The position numbers were made by a program, and so were the translations under genes. DNA of 64,000 nucleotides from CAZNUM01 sp964539305. GTDB lineage: Bacteria > Fidelibacterota > Marinisomatia > Marinisomatales > TCS55. The stretch is from assembly GCA_964539305.1 (NCBI GenBank), contig CAZIIM010000002.1:1-64000 (forward strand). Direction: 5' to 3'. A model generated the notes under the pieces. The model saw only the letters and a list, made by a program, of their open reading frames with translations, did no database searches and was not told where the DNA came from. Positions 44,441 to 52,923 of the stretch are shown here, in pieces; position 1 is the first letter of the stretch, and each line of letters opens with the position of its first letter.

Positions 44441-44767
44441 TTAGGGTGATGATTTGGGAGTGCGATCGGAGAACAGGTAGAGGAATAAAAAATAAAAGCT
44501 GGCACAGGCAAAACAAAACCAGGCCTCAAGAGCAAAGATACGCCGAACATACATATTGGTAACCGGATCTGTACTCAGCATTCGTAATCCTGAATAAATG
44601 GCACCTACCAGGAAATTTAGATAAATGGCAGCATGGATCCAGTTGGCCCATCCATCTTTTGACTGCCGCTTTTTGATTATACCAACAACAATCAGCGCTG
44701 CGAGAAACAGGTAAAAGATAAATTTAGCGCTTTCAGCCAGAGGTGTGTAAAACTGCTGGAATTCCAT
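44441..44767 (-). CDS. Small membrane protein, unknown
   Basis: I do not recognise this 108-residue protein. It has about three hydrophobic segments (FIFYLFLAALIVVGII; AAIYLNFLVGAIYSGL; CFACASFYFLFLYLF) and a short polar C-terminus. It lies 60 bases after the next membrane gene on the same strand and probably belongs to a three-gene membrane-protein group downstream of purH. Confidence 0.6.
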   Translation of the reverse strand: MEFQQFYTPLAESAKFIFYLFLAALIVVGIIKKRQSKDGWANWIHAAIYLNFLVGAIYSGLRMLSTDPVTNMYVRRIFALEAWFCFACASFYFLFLYLFSDRTPKSSP

Positions 44768-44827
44768 GGTTCGTCTCCTGTCTTTAAATGGGCGATTAGG
44801 ATTCTGTTGGTTTGAAGCAAATTTATT

Positions 44828-45265
44828 TTAATTTTTAAAGTTGAAACGATACCACAGGAAAACCACCGGAAGAAAAAGTATTAACATTGTGTAATACACG
44901 ACCGGGTGTTCTCCCCAGGCGCCGGAAGGGAAAGTCCCTAGCCCGAACAGGATGGCCGATACCAGCGCTCCGGTCAGTACGACAGACCCTAACATTCTTT
45001 TTGGGACAGCTGTAAAGTATTGGTACACAAATACCAGTGATACGGAAGCAATTATTAGATCCAGAACTGCCATACCAACGAGGAAAGGCTCTACCTGTGG
45101 AGACCAGCCCGCCGGTGGTCCGGGAGCGGGAAAACCAACAGATCCTGTTTTAAGATAAAGGTATCCCGCAACAATGAGAACAACAATGTGAGCAGACTGG
45201 ATCAGGCCGTACCAGAAAATCAAATAGGACATCTGTTTTCCGCGCCTCACAACAGAAACGATCAA
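44828..45265 (-). CDS. Small membrane protein, unknown
   Basis: This unrecognised 145-residue protein has about four hydrophobic helices, starting MSYLIFWYGLIQSAHIVVLI; the preceding eleven residues (MIVSVVRRGKQ) may be an untranslated extension. It overlaps its upstream neighbour by ATGA, showing translational coupling. A proline-rich loop (GFPAPGPPAGWSP) separates the first helices. Confidence 0.65.
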   Translation of the reverse strand: MIVSVVRRGKQMSYLIFWYGLIQSAHIVVLIVAGYLYLKTGSVGFPAPGPPAGWSPQVEPFLVGMAVLDLIIASVSLVFVYQYFTAVPKRMLGSVVLTGALVSAILFGLGTFPSGAWGEHPVVYYTMLILFLPVVFLWYRFNFKN

Positions 45266-45909
45266 TGTCTTTGTTGGGCTCGATACAGGTAGTGACCGAA
45301 CAGGGTTAAACCAAAGATTAGTCCTCCCGCCAGCAATTCCCAGGGGTAAGGGGCCGGTGCCAGATTTTGAGTGACCCTGTTTCCGGGAATGAGGAAGGAT
45401 ATGACAATTACAATCATGGCAAAAAGTTCACATAACCAGAGCCAGAAAGGTGGCCGGAGGTCAAAGCCTTTCGAAGTAAAGACGAGTCCCAAGGCGCCTG
45501 CTGCGATCAGGAAAACGGAGACCAGCACCGGTGCCCATACGGGCCCGATCCATACCACCGGGATTAGAAAAAGAACATCCCAGGTTGTAAAACGCTCTGG
45601 CCAGTGAATCAGGATTTTTAAGAACAGGTAATAGAAGATATCCCAGATGCCAAACAGGATCATGAATACGGCCAGTTTTTCAGTAAAGCGATTCCGGATT
45701 AATTCTGCCACGGCCCACATAATGATTAAGGTAGCCAGCTCCCGCATTATTTCCACGCTGACAAACAACCCGTCGACGGGAAGGGGCGGGAAAGAGAAAT
45801 GCTCCGGGAAATAGATTTTCCGCAGGTACACCACAACAGCTGCCTCAATCGCCGCAAAAGCAATTCCCCAGATTGTGAGCCAGGTGAATTGTTTTTTTAA
45901 TGGTTGCAT
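45262..45909 (-). CDS. Membrane protein, unknown
   Basis: This unrecognised 215-residue protein has about six predicted helices. Charged residues appear inside or next to hydrophobic stretches (WGIAFAAIEAAVVVYLRK; EIMRELATLIIMW; WDIFYYLFLKI), which is more typical of an enzyme or channel than of a plain anchor. It lies 18 bases after purH on the same strand, so it may be co-transcribed with the purine genes, although a functional link is not evident. Confidence 0.65.
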   Translation of the reverse strand: MQPLKKQFTWLTIWGIAFAAIEAAVVVYLRKIYFPEHFSFPPLPVDGLFVSVEIMRELATLIIMWAVAELIRNRFTEKLAVFMILFGIWDIFYYLFLKILIHWPERFTTWDVLFLIPVVWIGPVWAPVLVSVFLIAAGALGLVFTSKGFDLRPPFWLWLCELFAMIVIVISFLIPGNRVTQNLAPAPYPWELLAGGLIFGLTLFGHYLYRAQQRH

Positions 45910-45927
45910 GAGAATAGATGGGAATGA

Positions 45928-47484
45928 TTAATGCTTAAAACACCGGATACCTGTAAAAACCATGGCAATTCCCAATTCATCACAAGCTTCAATAATATCC
46001 CCATCCCTGATGGAACCTCCCGGTTGAATAATGGCCCGGATACCCGTATTCGCTAATAGATCGATATTATCCCTGAAAGGGAAAAAAGCATCCGAGGCCA
46101 GCACGGCACCTTCCGTCAGTTGAGCCGCTTTTTTTAATGCAATTTCAACGGCCCCGACCCGGCTGGGTTGACCGGCACCGATTCCTGTTGTTCGGTTTCC
46201 TCTGGCAATTACGATTCCATTGGATTTGACGTGTTTTAGGACTTTCCAGGCAAACAGAAGTGAATGAATGTCGGTTGCAGAAGGATGTTTCCGGGTTACG
46301 GTTTTCAGCATTGTTTTTGTTAGCCGGTGGTTATCTTTGTCCTGAACGAGGACACCGCCGGTAATCTGCCGTAGCACCGTTTCAGGTTTTAAAGGTTTTA
46401 CATCACCCATTTCAATTAATCGCAGATTTTTTTTCTTTGCCAGAATTTCCAGAGCCCCCGGGTCAAAAGAGGGAGCTAGTACCACCTCGACAAAAACACG
46501 CTTAATTTCTTTAGCCACTGATTCGGAACACGGTCTGTTCAAAGCGATGATGCCCCCAAAAGCAGACTGACGGTCCGCTTCAAAAGCATCCCGGTAAGCC
46601 TCCAGCAATGTTTTACCAGAGGCGACTCCACAGGGGTTCGCGTGTTTCACCACGACACAGGTGATTTCATCAAATTCCTGGAGACAGGTCCAGGCCGCAT
46701 TTGCATCCATCAGGTTGTTATAGGATAATTGTTTGCCCTGGATAACAGTGCTGTTTAACAGGCCTGGCGGTGCATTTCCGGCTTCGCGGTAGACAGCTGC
46801 CGATTGGTGAGGGTTTTCGCCGTAGCGGAGGTCATAGACCTTTTCAAACGTACGATTCAGAACGTTCGGATAAGATTCGGTTTGCAGATATTGGTGAATC
46901 AGGCTCTCGTAGCGCGCTGTGTATCCAAAGGCTTTGGCGGCCATTTTTCTGCGGGTTTCAAATGTGAAACCACCCTGTTGTCTTATTTCATCCAGAACAG
47001 AGGTGTAATCTTCCGGATCCACCACTACACCTACCCACCCGCTGTTTTTAGCAGCACTCCGAATCATTGTTGGTCCCCCAATATCAATGTTTTCCAGCGC
47101 AACCGCCAGACTAACATTCTCCCCGGCAATGGTTTCTGCAAAGGGGTAAAGGTTACAAACGACTAAATCAATCCACTGGATCCCATTGTTTTTAGCATCG
47201 TCCTGGTGTTTATCCCGCAAACCAAGGATTCCCCCTTCGATTCGTGGGTGCAGAGTTTTTACGCGCCCGTCCATAATTTCCGGAAAACCGGTAAGATCGG
47301 AGACTTCTGTAACGGGAACCTGAGCCGATTTCAAAGCGGCGGCTGTCCCTCCGGTTGAGATGATTTGAACCCCCAAAGAGTGGAGTGATTGGGCAAAATC
47401 CACTATTCCCGTTTTGTCGAAAACGGAGATGAGTGCGCGGCGAATTGTCGTTAAGTTTTTATTTAAGGGAAGGTTGACAAGCAT
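45928..47484 (-). CDS. purH: Bifunctional AICAR transformylase / IMP cyclohydrolase
   Basis: PurH catalyses the last two steps to IMP: formylation of AICAR and ring closure. The 518-residue protein has the N-terminal MGS-like cyclohydrolase domain (ALISVFDKTGIVDFA; IISTGGTAAAL; GRVKTLHPRIEGGIL) and the transformylase domain with VVKHANPCGVASG near residue 275 and the C-terminal GGSIRDGDIIEACDELGIAMVFTG. It lies last in the purine cluster and is separated from purN by 227 non-coding bases with its own possible promoter. Confidence 0.96.
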   Translation of the reverse strand: MLVNLPLNKNLTTIRRALISVFDKTGIVDFAQSLHSLGVQIISTGGTAAALKSAQVPVTEVSDLTGFPEIMDGRVKTLHPRIEGGILGLRDKHQDDAKNNGIQWIDLVVCNLYPFAETIAGENVSLAVALENIDIGGPTMIRSAAKNSGWVGVVVDPEDYTSVLDEIRQQGGFTFETRRKMAAKAFGYTARYESLIHQYLQTESYPNVLNRTFEKVYDLRYGENPHQSAAVYREAGNAPPGLLNSTVIQGKQLSYNNLMDANAAWTCLQEFDEITCVVVKHANPCGVASGKTLLEAYRDAFEADRQSAFGGIIALNRPCSESVAKEIKRVFVEVVLAPSFDPGALEILAKKKNLRLIEMGDVKPLKPETVLRQITGGVLVQDKDNHRLTKTMLKTVTRKHPSATDIHSLLFAWKVLKHVKSNGIVIARGNRTTGIGAGQPSRVGAVEIALKKAAQLTEGAVLASDAFFPFRDNIDLLANTGIRAIIQPGGSIRDGDIIEACDELGIAMVFTGIRCFKH

Positions 47485-47711
47485 GGTGGTTTGTTTTTCA
47501 GAGTTTCAATTTATCGAGAGGAACGATGGGTTCAAAACCGATGGACCAGCGAAGGTCCGTATTATATTAGGATAATTTAGCATAATTGATATCCACCGAA
47601 ACAGGCTTTCGGGCTCAGTTTAATAGATTTGCGACCTTAACGGACCTCTTCTGCAGCATTCAATTATCCAGGAATAAACAGGTACTGTTTAATGAGAATA
47701 AAATTATTGTT
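47485..47711 (-). promoter_or_regulatory. purN-purH intergenic region with a candidate -10 box
   Basis: This 227-base gap is the only sizeable break in the purine cluster. On the minus strand a perfect TATAAT (47561-47566) lies about 77 bases upstream of purH; no convincing -35 is seen. Small hairpins occur: GGACC/GGTCC (47543-47558), CCGAAA/TTTCGG, and AAACAG/CTGTTT just after purN. No purine riboswitch aptamer is recognisable. Confidence 0.35.
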
Positions 47712-48311
47712 TTAGGCATTTGCCAGGATTTTGATCGCTTCGATGAACGCTGCTCCCTCCAGCGCCTGAACTTTTTGTTTTAATGTTTCTGCCGTATCCC
47801 CCGGTTCAACGGCACACCGTTTCTGAATGAGGATTGGTCCGTGATCCACCTCTTCGGTCACAAAGTGAATCGTACAACCGGTTTCGGGATCACCATTTTT
47901 TAAAACCTCGGCATGGACGTTCAGGTCCATGCCTCCTGCGTACTTGGGTAATAGGGAAGGGTGAACATTTAGAATTTTTCCCTGCCATTCCCGGCAGAAC
48001 GCCCCTGAAAGAATACGCATGAAACCAATGAGTAGGATTAAATCCACGCTGTATTGTTTGAATACCTCCGTCAGTTCCTGGTCAAATGTTTCCCGTGTCT
48101 TTCCTTTATGAGAGATAAAATAAGCGGGCACATGATGGTTTTTAGCCCGCTCCAAAATATAGGCCGTTTCCCGGTTGGAGATGACCACCGCCACTTCCGC
48201 GTTCAATTCTTCCCGTTGAATCGCATTCAGAATGGCCTCTAAATCGGTGCCTTTGGTGGAACCGAGAATACCGAGCTTAATTGTACTAGCCACGCTGGTT
48301 TTGACCCCCAA
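47712..48311 (-). CDS. purN: Phosphoribosylglycinamide formyltransferase
   Basis: PurN uses 10-formyl-tetrahydrofolate to formylate GAR, step three of the pathway. The 199-residue protein has the phosphate loop as GSTKGTDLEAIL (normally GSGxGTNL), the active-site asparagine and histidine in LNVHPSLLPKYAGG, and GCTIHFVTEEVDHGPILIQ. It lies six bases after purD. The Asn-to-Asp change in the loop is conservative. The first ten residues (MGVKTSVAST) are an extension whose start is uncertain. Confidence 0.93.
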   Translation of the reverse strand: MGVKTSVASTIKLGILGSTKGTDLEAILNAIQREELNAEVAVVISNRETAYILERAKNHHVPAYFISHKGKTRETFDQELTEVFKQYSVDLILLIGFMRILSGAFCREWQGKILNVHPSLLPKYAGGMDLNVHAEVLKNGDPETGCTIHFVTEEVDHGPILIQKRCAVEPGDTAETLKQKVQALEGAAFIEAIKILANA

Positions 48312-48317
48312 CCGAGT

Positions 48318-49634
48318 TTACGTTCCTCTCAGGCGCGCCATATGGGCGACCCTTTTCTGGATTAGGGTTTCCGTTCCAATATCTTTCCGGTGAAAGAGGG
48401 GTCCTTTAACGGCAGAAATTTCTTTTTCTGCCATTTCTTCCGCTTCTTTCAGGGTATCTGCAATGCCAACGTAAGCCACCGTTCGGGACCCAGCCTCTAA
48501 CAGTTGTCCGCCCTCCTCGGCATTGACAGAGGCGTAGTACAGGTTTTCTGGCTTACGGACGCCGGACACATCGATGGGCTGTCCCTTTACGGGATTGTCC
48601 GGGTAACCCTCCGGAACAGCATACTTGCAGACCGTCGCTTTGGGCTGAACTTTAATCTGGTGCTGGTTCAAATGGCCCCCGATCGCCGCCGAAACCAATT
48701 CCAGTAAATCAGACTCCAGCACAGCAAGAACATTCATTGCTTCTGGGTCTCCGAGCCGGGCATTGTATTCGATCAGTTTAATTCCTCCAGCAGTCACCAT
48801 AAAACCGCCATAAAGTACACCAACATATTTGGAACCACATTCTTGATTAAGCGCCTGAATAATATCCTGATTGATTTGTTTAGCAGCTTCAACGTCCTTT
48901 AGCTGCAGAAATGGAAGCAGTCCATCGGCCATCGAATAAGAGCCCATCCCTCCCGTATTGGGTCCTCGGTCTCCTTCTAATGCTCGTTTATGGTCCTGCA
49001 CCGGGGGAAAATGTAAAAGGTGCTCTCCATCACTGAGACTCATGAGTGAAAATTCTTCTCCCTCCAGCTTTTCCTCAATCAGGAAAGTGCCGCCCCGATC
49101 AAGGAGTGATTGACAATATTCAATTGCTTCTGTGTGTGAGTGAAGGTGGTCTCCCGAAACGCGCACCCCTTTTCCACCCATGAGCCCATCGAACTTGACA
49201 ACATATTGATTACCGAGCTCAGACAGAAAAGACTCGACCCCAGAAAGAGTTTCAAATCGTTTGTAAACCGGTAGTCCGGGAATGTGGTATTTTGTCATCA
49301 AATCACGGGCAAAGCCTTTACTGGTTTCCACCTGGGCAAGGGCTTGTCTAAGACCGAAGCAGGGAATTTCAAAGTCCCAGAGCTGATCTGCCACCCCCGC
49401 CTCCAGGGGTGCCTCCGGACCGATGATTACCAGATCAACCGAGTGTCGTCGGGCAAAATCACCAATTGCGTTGGCGTCTGTAAGGGATCCCACCGCCATC
49501 ATGGAGCAAAGCTTTCGGATGCCGGGATTCCAGTTGGAACCGTAACATAGCAATTCTGTGAGCCGGGGTGATTTTTTCAGGGCTCGGGCCAAGGCATGCT
49601 CCCGGGCGCCGGAACCAATGAGCAGGACCCTCAT
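48318..49634 (-). CDS. purD: Phosphoribosylamine-glycine ligase
   Basis: PurD is the ATP-grasp ligase that makes GAR from phosphoribosylamine and glycine. The 438-residue protein starts MRVLLIGSGAREHALARAL. It contains the ATP-grasp loop VKFDGLMGGKGVRVSGD, the DHKRALEGDRGPNTGGMGSYS block, and the metal-binding EYNARLGDPEA. Its length is normal. Its ATG overlaps the purF stop (ATGA). Confidence 0.96.
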   Translation of the reverse strand: MRVLLIGSGAREHALARALKKSPRLTELLCYGSNWNPGIRKLCSMMAVGSLTDANAIGDFARRHSVDLVIIGPEAPLEAGVADQLWDFEIPCFGLRQALAQVETSKGFARDLMTKYHIPGLPVYKRFETLSGVESFLSELGNQYVVKFDGLMGGKGVRVSGDHLHSHTEAIEYCQSLLDRGGTFLIEEKLEGEEFSLMSLSDGEHLLHFPPVQDHKRALEGDRGPNTGGMGSYSMADGLLPFLQLKDVEAAKQINQDIIQALNQECGSKYVGVLYGGFMVTAGGIKLIEYNARLGDPEAMNVLAVLESDLLELVSAAIGGHLNQHQIKVQPKATVCKYAVPEGYPDNPVKGQPIDVSGVRKPENLYYASVNAEEGGQLLEAGSRTVAYVGIADTLKEAEEMAEKEISAVKGPLFHRKDIGTETLIQKRVAHMARLRGT

Positions 49635-51103
49635 GCCGATCGTTCCTCTTTACGGAGCCGTTCCAACTCCTTCATTTTATCTGCTGTAACGCCGCGGGTA
49701 ATGTACTCCCCATTCAGACAGGCCATGCAGGGGCGGTCAATATGGTGGTCTCCTTTCCGGGTCACTGCTTCCACCAGGTCATCTGTCTCCTGATACAGAA
49801 GAATATCTGCACCAATGTACTGGCGAATTGCCTCCACATTCTGATTGCCGGCAATCAACTCTTCCCGGGTGGGCATATCCACACCATAGAAACACGGAGA
49901 GGTCACAGGGGGACAGGCGCTTACGAAATATACTTCCCTGGCCCCGAAATCCCGGATCATTCTCACGATTTCACGGCTGGTGTTGCCGCGGACAATACTG
50001 TCATCCACAATCATGACTTTTTTATCCCGGATTTCAAACTCCTGTGGCACCAGTTTGTAATGAATGGACTGTTTACGGATTTTCTGGCCCGGCATTATGA
50101 AGGTCCGACCGATAAAGGGATTTTTGTACAGCCCTTCGGAATAGCGCACATCCAGTTCATGGGCCAGAGAAAGGGCAGCCGTATTGGCTGTACTGGGTGC
50201 CGGAATAACAATATCCGGTATAATATCCGGGTAATTCTGTTTCCATTTATTCGCCAGATTTTGCCCCATCCGCAACCGCGACCGATAGACGCTCACATCA
50301 TTCAGCGTCGCATCCGGGCGGGCGAAATAGACGTATTCAAAAATACAGGGGTTAAAAGCTTCTTTCTTCAGCCGTTTACTAAAATACTTACCCTGTTCAT
50401 CAATATAAATCAACTCTCCGGGTAGAACATTTCCCTCAGGAGTGTACCCCAGGGAATAAAACATGGTATTTTCGGAGGCGAAAATGTAATCCACCGTTCC
50501 GTGACCATTGGAGCGTACCCCCTTCACCAGCGGGCGGATGCCGTGGGGATCCCGGAAGACAACCAGCCCCCGCCCAATAATCAGACTAACAACGGAGTAA
50601 GCCCCCTGAACCTGGTTGAAAATTGAACCGACAGCGGTGCATAAAAGATCAAAAAAGGCTTCGCTGCTATCGGGAGACGTGGGTGTGTGGAGGCAATCGG
50701 CAAACAGGTGCAGCAACACTTCCGTATCACTGGTGGTGTTCAGGTAACGGCTGTCCCGGTTGGTAATATTTTCAGCCAACTCGGTGTAATTGGTCAGGTT
50801 ACCATTGTGCGCCAGGGCGATCCCATAGGGCACTGAGGTCCAGAAAGGCTGGATTTCTCCGTGACCAAAGCCGCCGTGGGTAGGATACCGGGTGTGGGCA
50901 ATACCGATATTCCCCTTCAGTAGGGCGATTTTTTCCTCCGTAAAGATATCCCGCACCAGGCCAAGACCTTTTTCCTTGTGCATTCGCTGTCTGTAGGTGG
51001 TGATACCAGCAGCGTCCTGACCTCGATGTTGAAGGTGGATCAGACATTCGTACAATTCACCGGCCACTGGACTGTTGGAGAAAATACCAGCTAAACCGCA
51101 CAT
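49631..51103 (-). CDS. purF: Amidophosphoribosyltransferase
   Basis: PurF commits PRPP and glutamine to purine synthesis. The 490-residue protein starts MCGLAGIF with the nucleophilic Cys2 exposed after Met removal, so no long propeptide is needed. It has the glutaminase motif HTRYPTHGG, HNGNLTNYTEL, and the PRPP loop KVMIVDDSIVRGNTSREIV. A C-terminal CFYGVDMPTREELI segment and further cysteines are seen; a 4Fe-4S cluster cannot be confirmed by eye. It follows purB after a single base. Confidence 0.96.
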   Translation of the reverse strand: MCGLAGIFSNSPVAGELYECLIHLQHRGQDAAGITTYRQRMHKEKGLGLVRDIFTEEKIALLKGNIGIAHTRYPTHGGFGHGEIQPFWTSVPYGIALAHNGNLTNYTELAENITNRDSRYLNTTSDTEVLLHLFADCLHTPTSPDSSEAFFDLLCTAVGSIFNQVQGAYSVVSLIIGRGLVVFRDPHGIRPLVKGVRSNGHGTVDYIFASENTMFYSLGYTPEGNVLPGELIYIDEQGKYFSKRLKKEAFNPCIFEYVYFARPDATLNDVSVYRSRLRMGQNLANKWKQNYPDIIPDIVIPAPSTANTAALSLAHELDVRYSEGLYKNPFIGRTFIMPGQKIRKQSIHYKLVPQEFEIRDKKVMIVDDSIVRGNTSREIVRMIRDFGAREVYFVSACPPVTSPCFYGVDMPTREELIAGNQNVEAIRQYIGADILLYQETDDLVEAVTRKGDHHIDRPCMACLNGEYITRGVTADKMKELERLRKEERSA

Positions 51104-51104
51104 T

Positions 51105-52475
51105 TTATGATTTCCTCGCTAGATAGGGGGCAAGCCCGGTGTAATCTGCCGGTGTCAATGAAAGCAGTTTCTGCTTTTCATTCTCGGGAATATCCAGGTC
51201 CGTAATGAATTTTTCCAGATGAGACTTGGTGATCGTTTCTCCGCGACTGAAGTCTTTAAGCCGTTCATAGGCGCTGCTCTGTCCGTGCTTCCGTAGAATG
51301 GTCTGAACGGCCTCCGCCAGAACCTCCCAGTGTTGATCAAGCTCTTCTGCCATAGCCTGTTCATTGACCGTGATTCGTGAAAGACCATTTAATAAACTTT
51401 CCAGTGCCAGGAGCCCGTGTCCCATGGCCGTTCCCTGATTGCGCTTGACGGTGCTGCCGGACAGATCCCGCTGGAGTCGGGATATGGGCAGGGTGGCCGC
51501 CAGTTCATTCAGGAGGGCATTGGCTAACTGTAAATTTCCTTCTGCATTTTCAAAATAAATCGGATTCACTTTATGGGGCATGGTCGAAGAACCCACTTCG
51601 CCGGCTTTTTTCTCCTGTAGCAGTAATCCGCGACTGAGGTAAAACCAGATGTCCCGACAAAGATCAATCAGAATAGTGTGAATCCGCATGAGAGTGTGGT
51701 AGCTCTCGGCGGCGGAGTCATTGGGCTCTATCTGGGTGGTGACAGAGGCCGGCTCCAACCCAAGGCGGGTAATAAACGCTTTGGAGAACTGAACCCAGTC
51801 CACATTAGGATAGGCAATAGTATGGGCCGCCCAGGTACCGGTGGCACCGTTCAACTTCCCGGTCAAGCGGTGGTTTTTCAAAGCGGTGTATTGGCGTTTC
51901 AACCGGTGATAAAAAACATTCATTTCCTTACCGAAAGTGGTGGGTGTGGCCGGTTGACCGTGGGTCAGGGCCAAAAGAGGTACATCGGCATGGTTGTGAG
52001 CCCATTGTTCCAGCTTTTTCAGCAGTAGCAGCAGTTTTGGAAGGTAAACCGCCTTGAGCGCGTCCCGCCATATGAGAGTATACGCCAGGTTATTGACATC
52101 CTCGGAAGTCAGGGCAAAGTGAATCCAGGGCAGGACGGATTTGGGTACCGTTGATTCCATTCGCGAGCGTAAAAAATATTCCACCGCCTTTACGTCATGG
52201 CGTGTGTCTGCTTCAATTTGCTTGATTTCAAGGGCATCCTCTGTTGTAAAGGATTCGTATATGGTACGAAGATTGGTCTTTTCCTCCGGTGAAAACGGGG
52301 TCAAATCGGTAAGGTGATCGATTTCGGCAAGGGCGATTAGATATTCTATTTCAATTTTAATTCGATATTGGAACAGAGCCCTTTCTGAGAAAGATCTAGC
52401 TAGCACCTCCAACTTATCAGCGTATCGGCCATCCAAAGGAGAAAGGCAATTTATTGCGCTGGATTGATTCGCCAT
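51105..52475 (-). CDS. purB: Adenylosuccinate lyase
   Basis: PurB performs two beta-eliminations, releasing fumarate from SAICAR and from adenylosuccinate. The 456-residue protein starts with a NCLSPLDGRYADKLEVLA-type sequence like the E. coli form. It has the signature GSSTMPHKVNPIYFENAEG near residue 295 and the histidine-containing TSEDVNNLAY. It sits between purE and purF in the operon, serving both the IMP and AMP branches. Confidence 0.96.
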   Translation of the reverse strand: MANQSSAINCLSPLDGRYADKLEVLARSFSERALFQYRIKIEIEYLIALAEIDHLTDLTPFSPEEKTNLRTIYESFTTEDALEIKQIEADTRHDVKAVEYFLRSRMESTVPKSVLPWIHFALTSEDVNNLAYTLIWRDALKAVYLPKLLLLLKKLEQWAHNHADVPLLALTHGQPATPTTFGKEMNVFYHRLKRQYTALKNHRLTGKLNGATGTWAAHTIAYPNVDWVQFSKAFITRLGLEPASVTTQIEPNDSAAESYHTLMRIHTILIDLCRDIWFYLSRGLLLQEKKAGEVGSSTMPHKVNPIYFENAEGNLQLANALLNELAATLPISRLQRDLSGSTVKRNQGTAMGHGLLALESLLNGLSRITVNEQAMAEELDQHWEVLAEAVQTILRKHGQSSAYERLKDFSRGETITKSHLEKFITDLDIPENEKQKLLSLTPADYTGLAPYLARKS

Positions 52476-52485
52476 CCGTCAGGCC

Positions 52486-52881
52486 TTACTTCTCACAGAA
52501 ACGGAAGATTCGTTTTACTGCCAGAGCACAATTTTTAGGATCCAGAACCGTTAGAACGGGCGTCTGGCTGGGCATCTGGAGGGTGGATTGAATATTGACG
52601 AGCATATCCAGCTTATCCTTGAAAGGAGGGCATGCCAGAGTTGGGAAAGAACAATTGGCTGCAACAAATCCACTTAAGGCATTGCTGCGTCCGGCGACCG
52701 TAATGAAAACAAGTGCAGGTTCCTTTTCATAGGCTGTCAGAATTTCCAGCACTTTCCCGGGTTCTTTGTGGGCAGAGGCCACGTGTTCTTCCCAGGGAAT
52801 ATCGAGACGATCCAGTTCCCGGGTGATTTTTCGAACGTGGTCGGCATCGCTTGTGGATCCACTGATGATGACTGCTTTCAC
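52486..52881 (-). CDS. purE: Class II PurE, CO2-dependent AIR carboxylase
   Basis: The 131-residue protein begins MKAVIISGSTSDADHVRKI, with the PurE phosphate loop GSTSD. It has the SAHKEPGKVLE motif and, decisively, VAGRSNALSGFVAAN where class I enzymes carry a GAGGAAHLPGM segment. CPPFKD and VLDPKNCALAVKRIF also match class II enzymes such as the Treponema denticola one. Class II PurE carboxylates AIR directly with CO2, so no PurK is needed, and none is in the cluster. It is shorter than most PurE proteins. Confidence 0.9.
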   Translation of the reverse strand: MKAVIISGSTSDADHVRKITRELDRLDIPWEEHVASAHKEPGKVLEILTAYEKEPALVFITVAGRSNALSGFVAANCSFPTLACPPFKDKLDMLVNIQSTLQMPSQTPVLTVLDPKNCALAVKRIFRFCEK

Positions 52882-52923
52882 GGTTTTCTGGTTATCCTGT
52901 TATCTTGAATTGTGGTTCAAATT

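Noticed and set aside
47586..47783. Small plus-strand open frame in the purN-purH gap
   Set aside because: It runs into purN on the opposite strand and shows no coding features.
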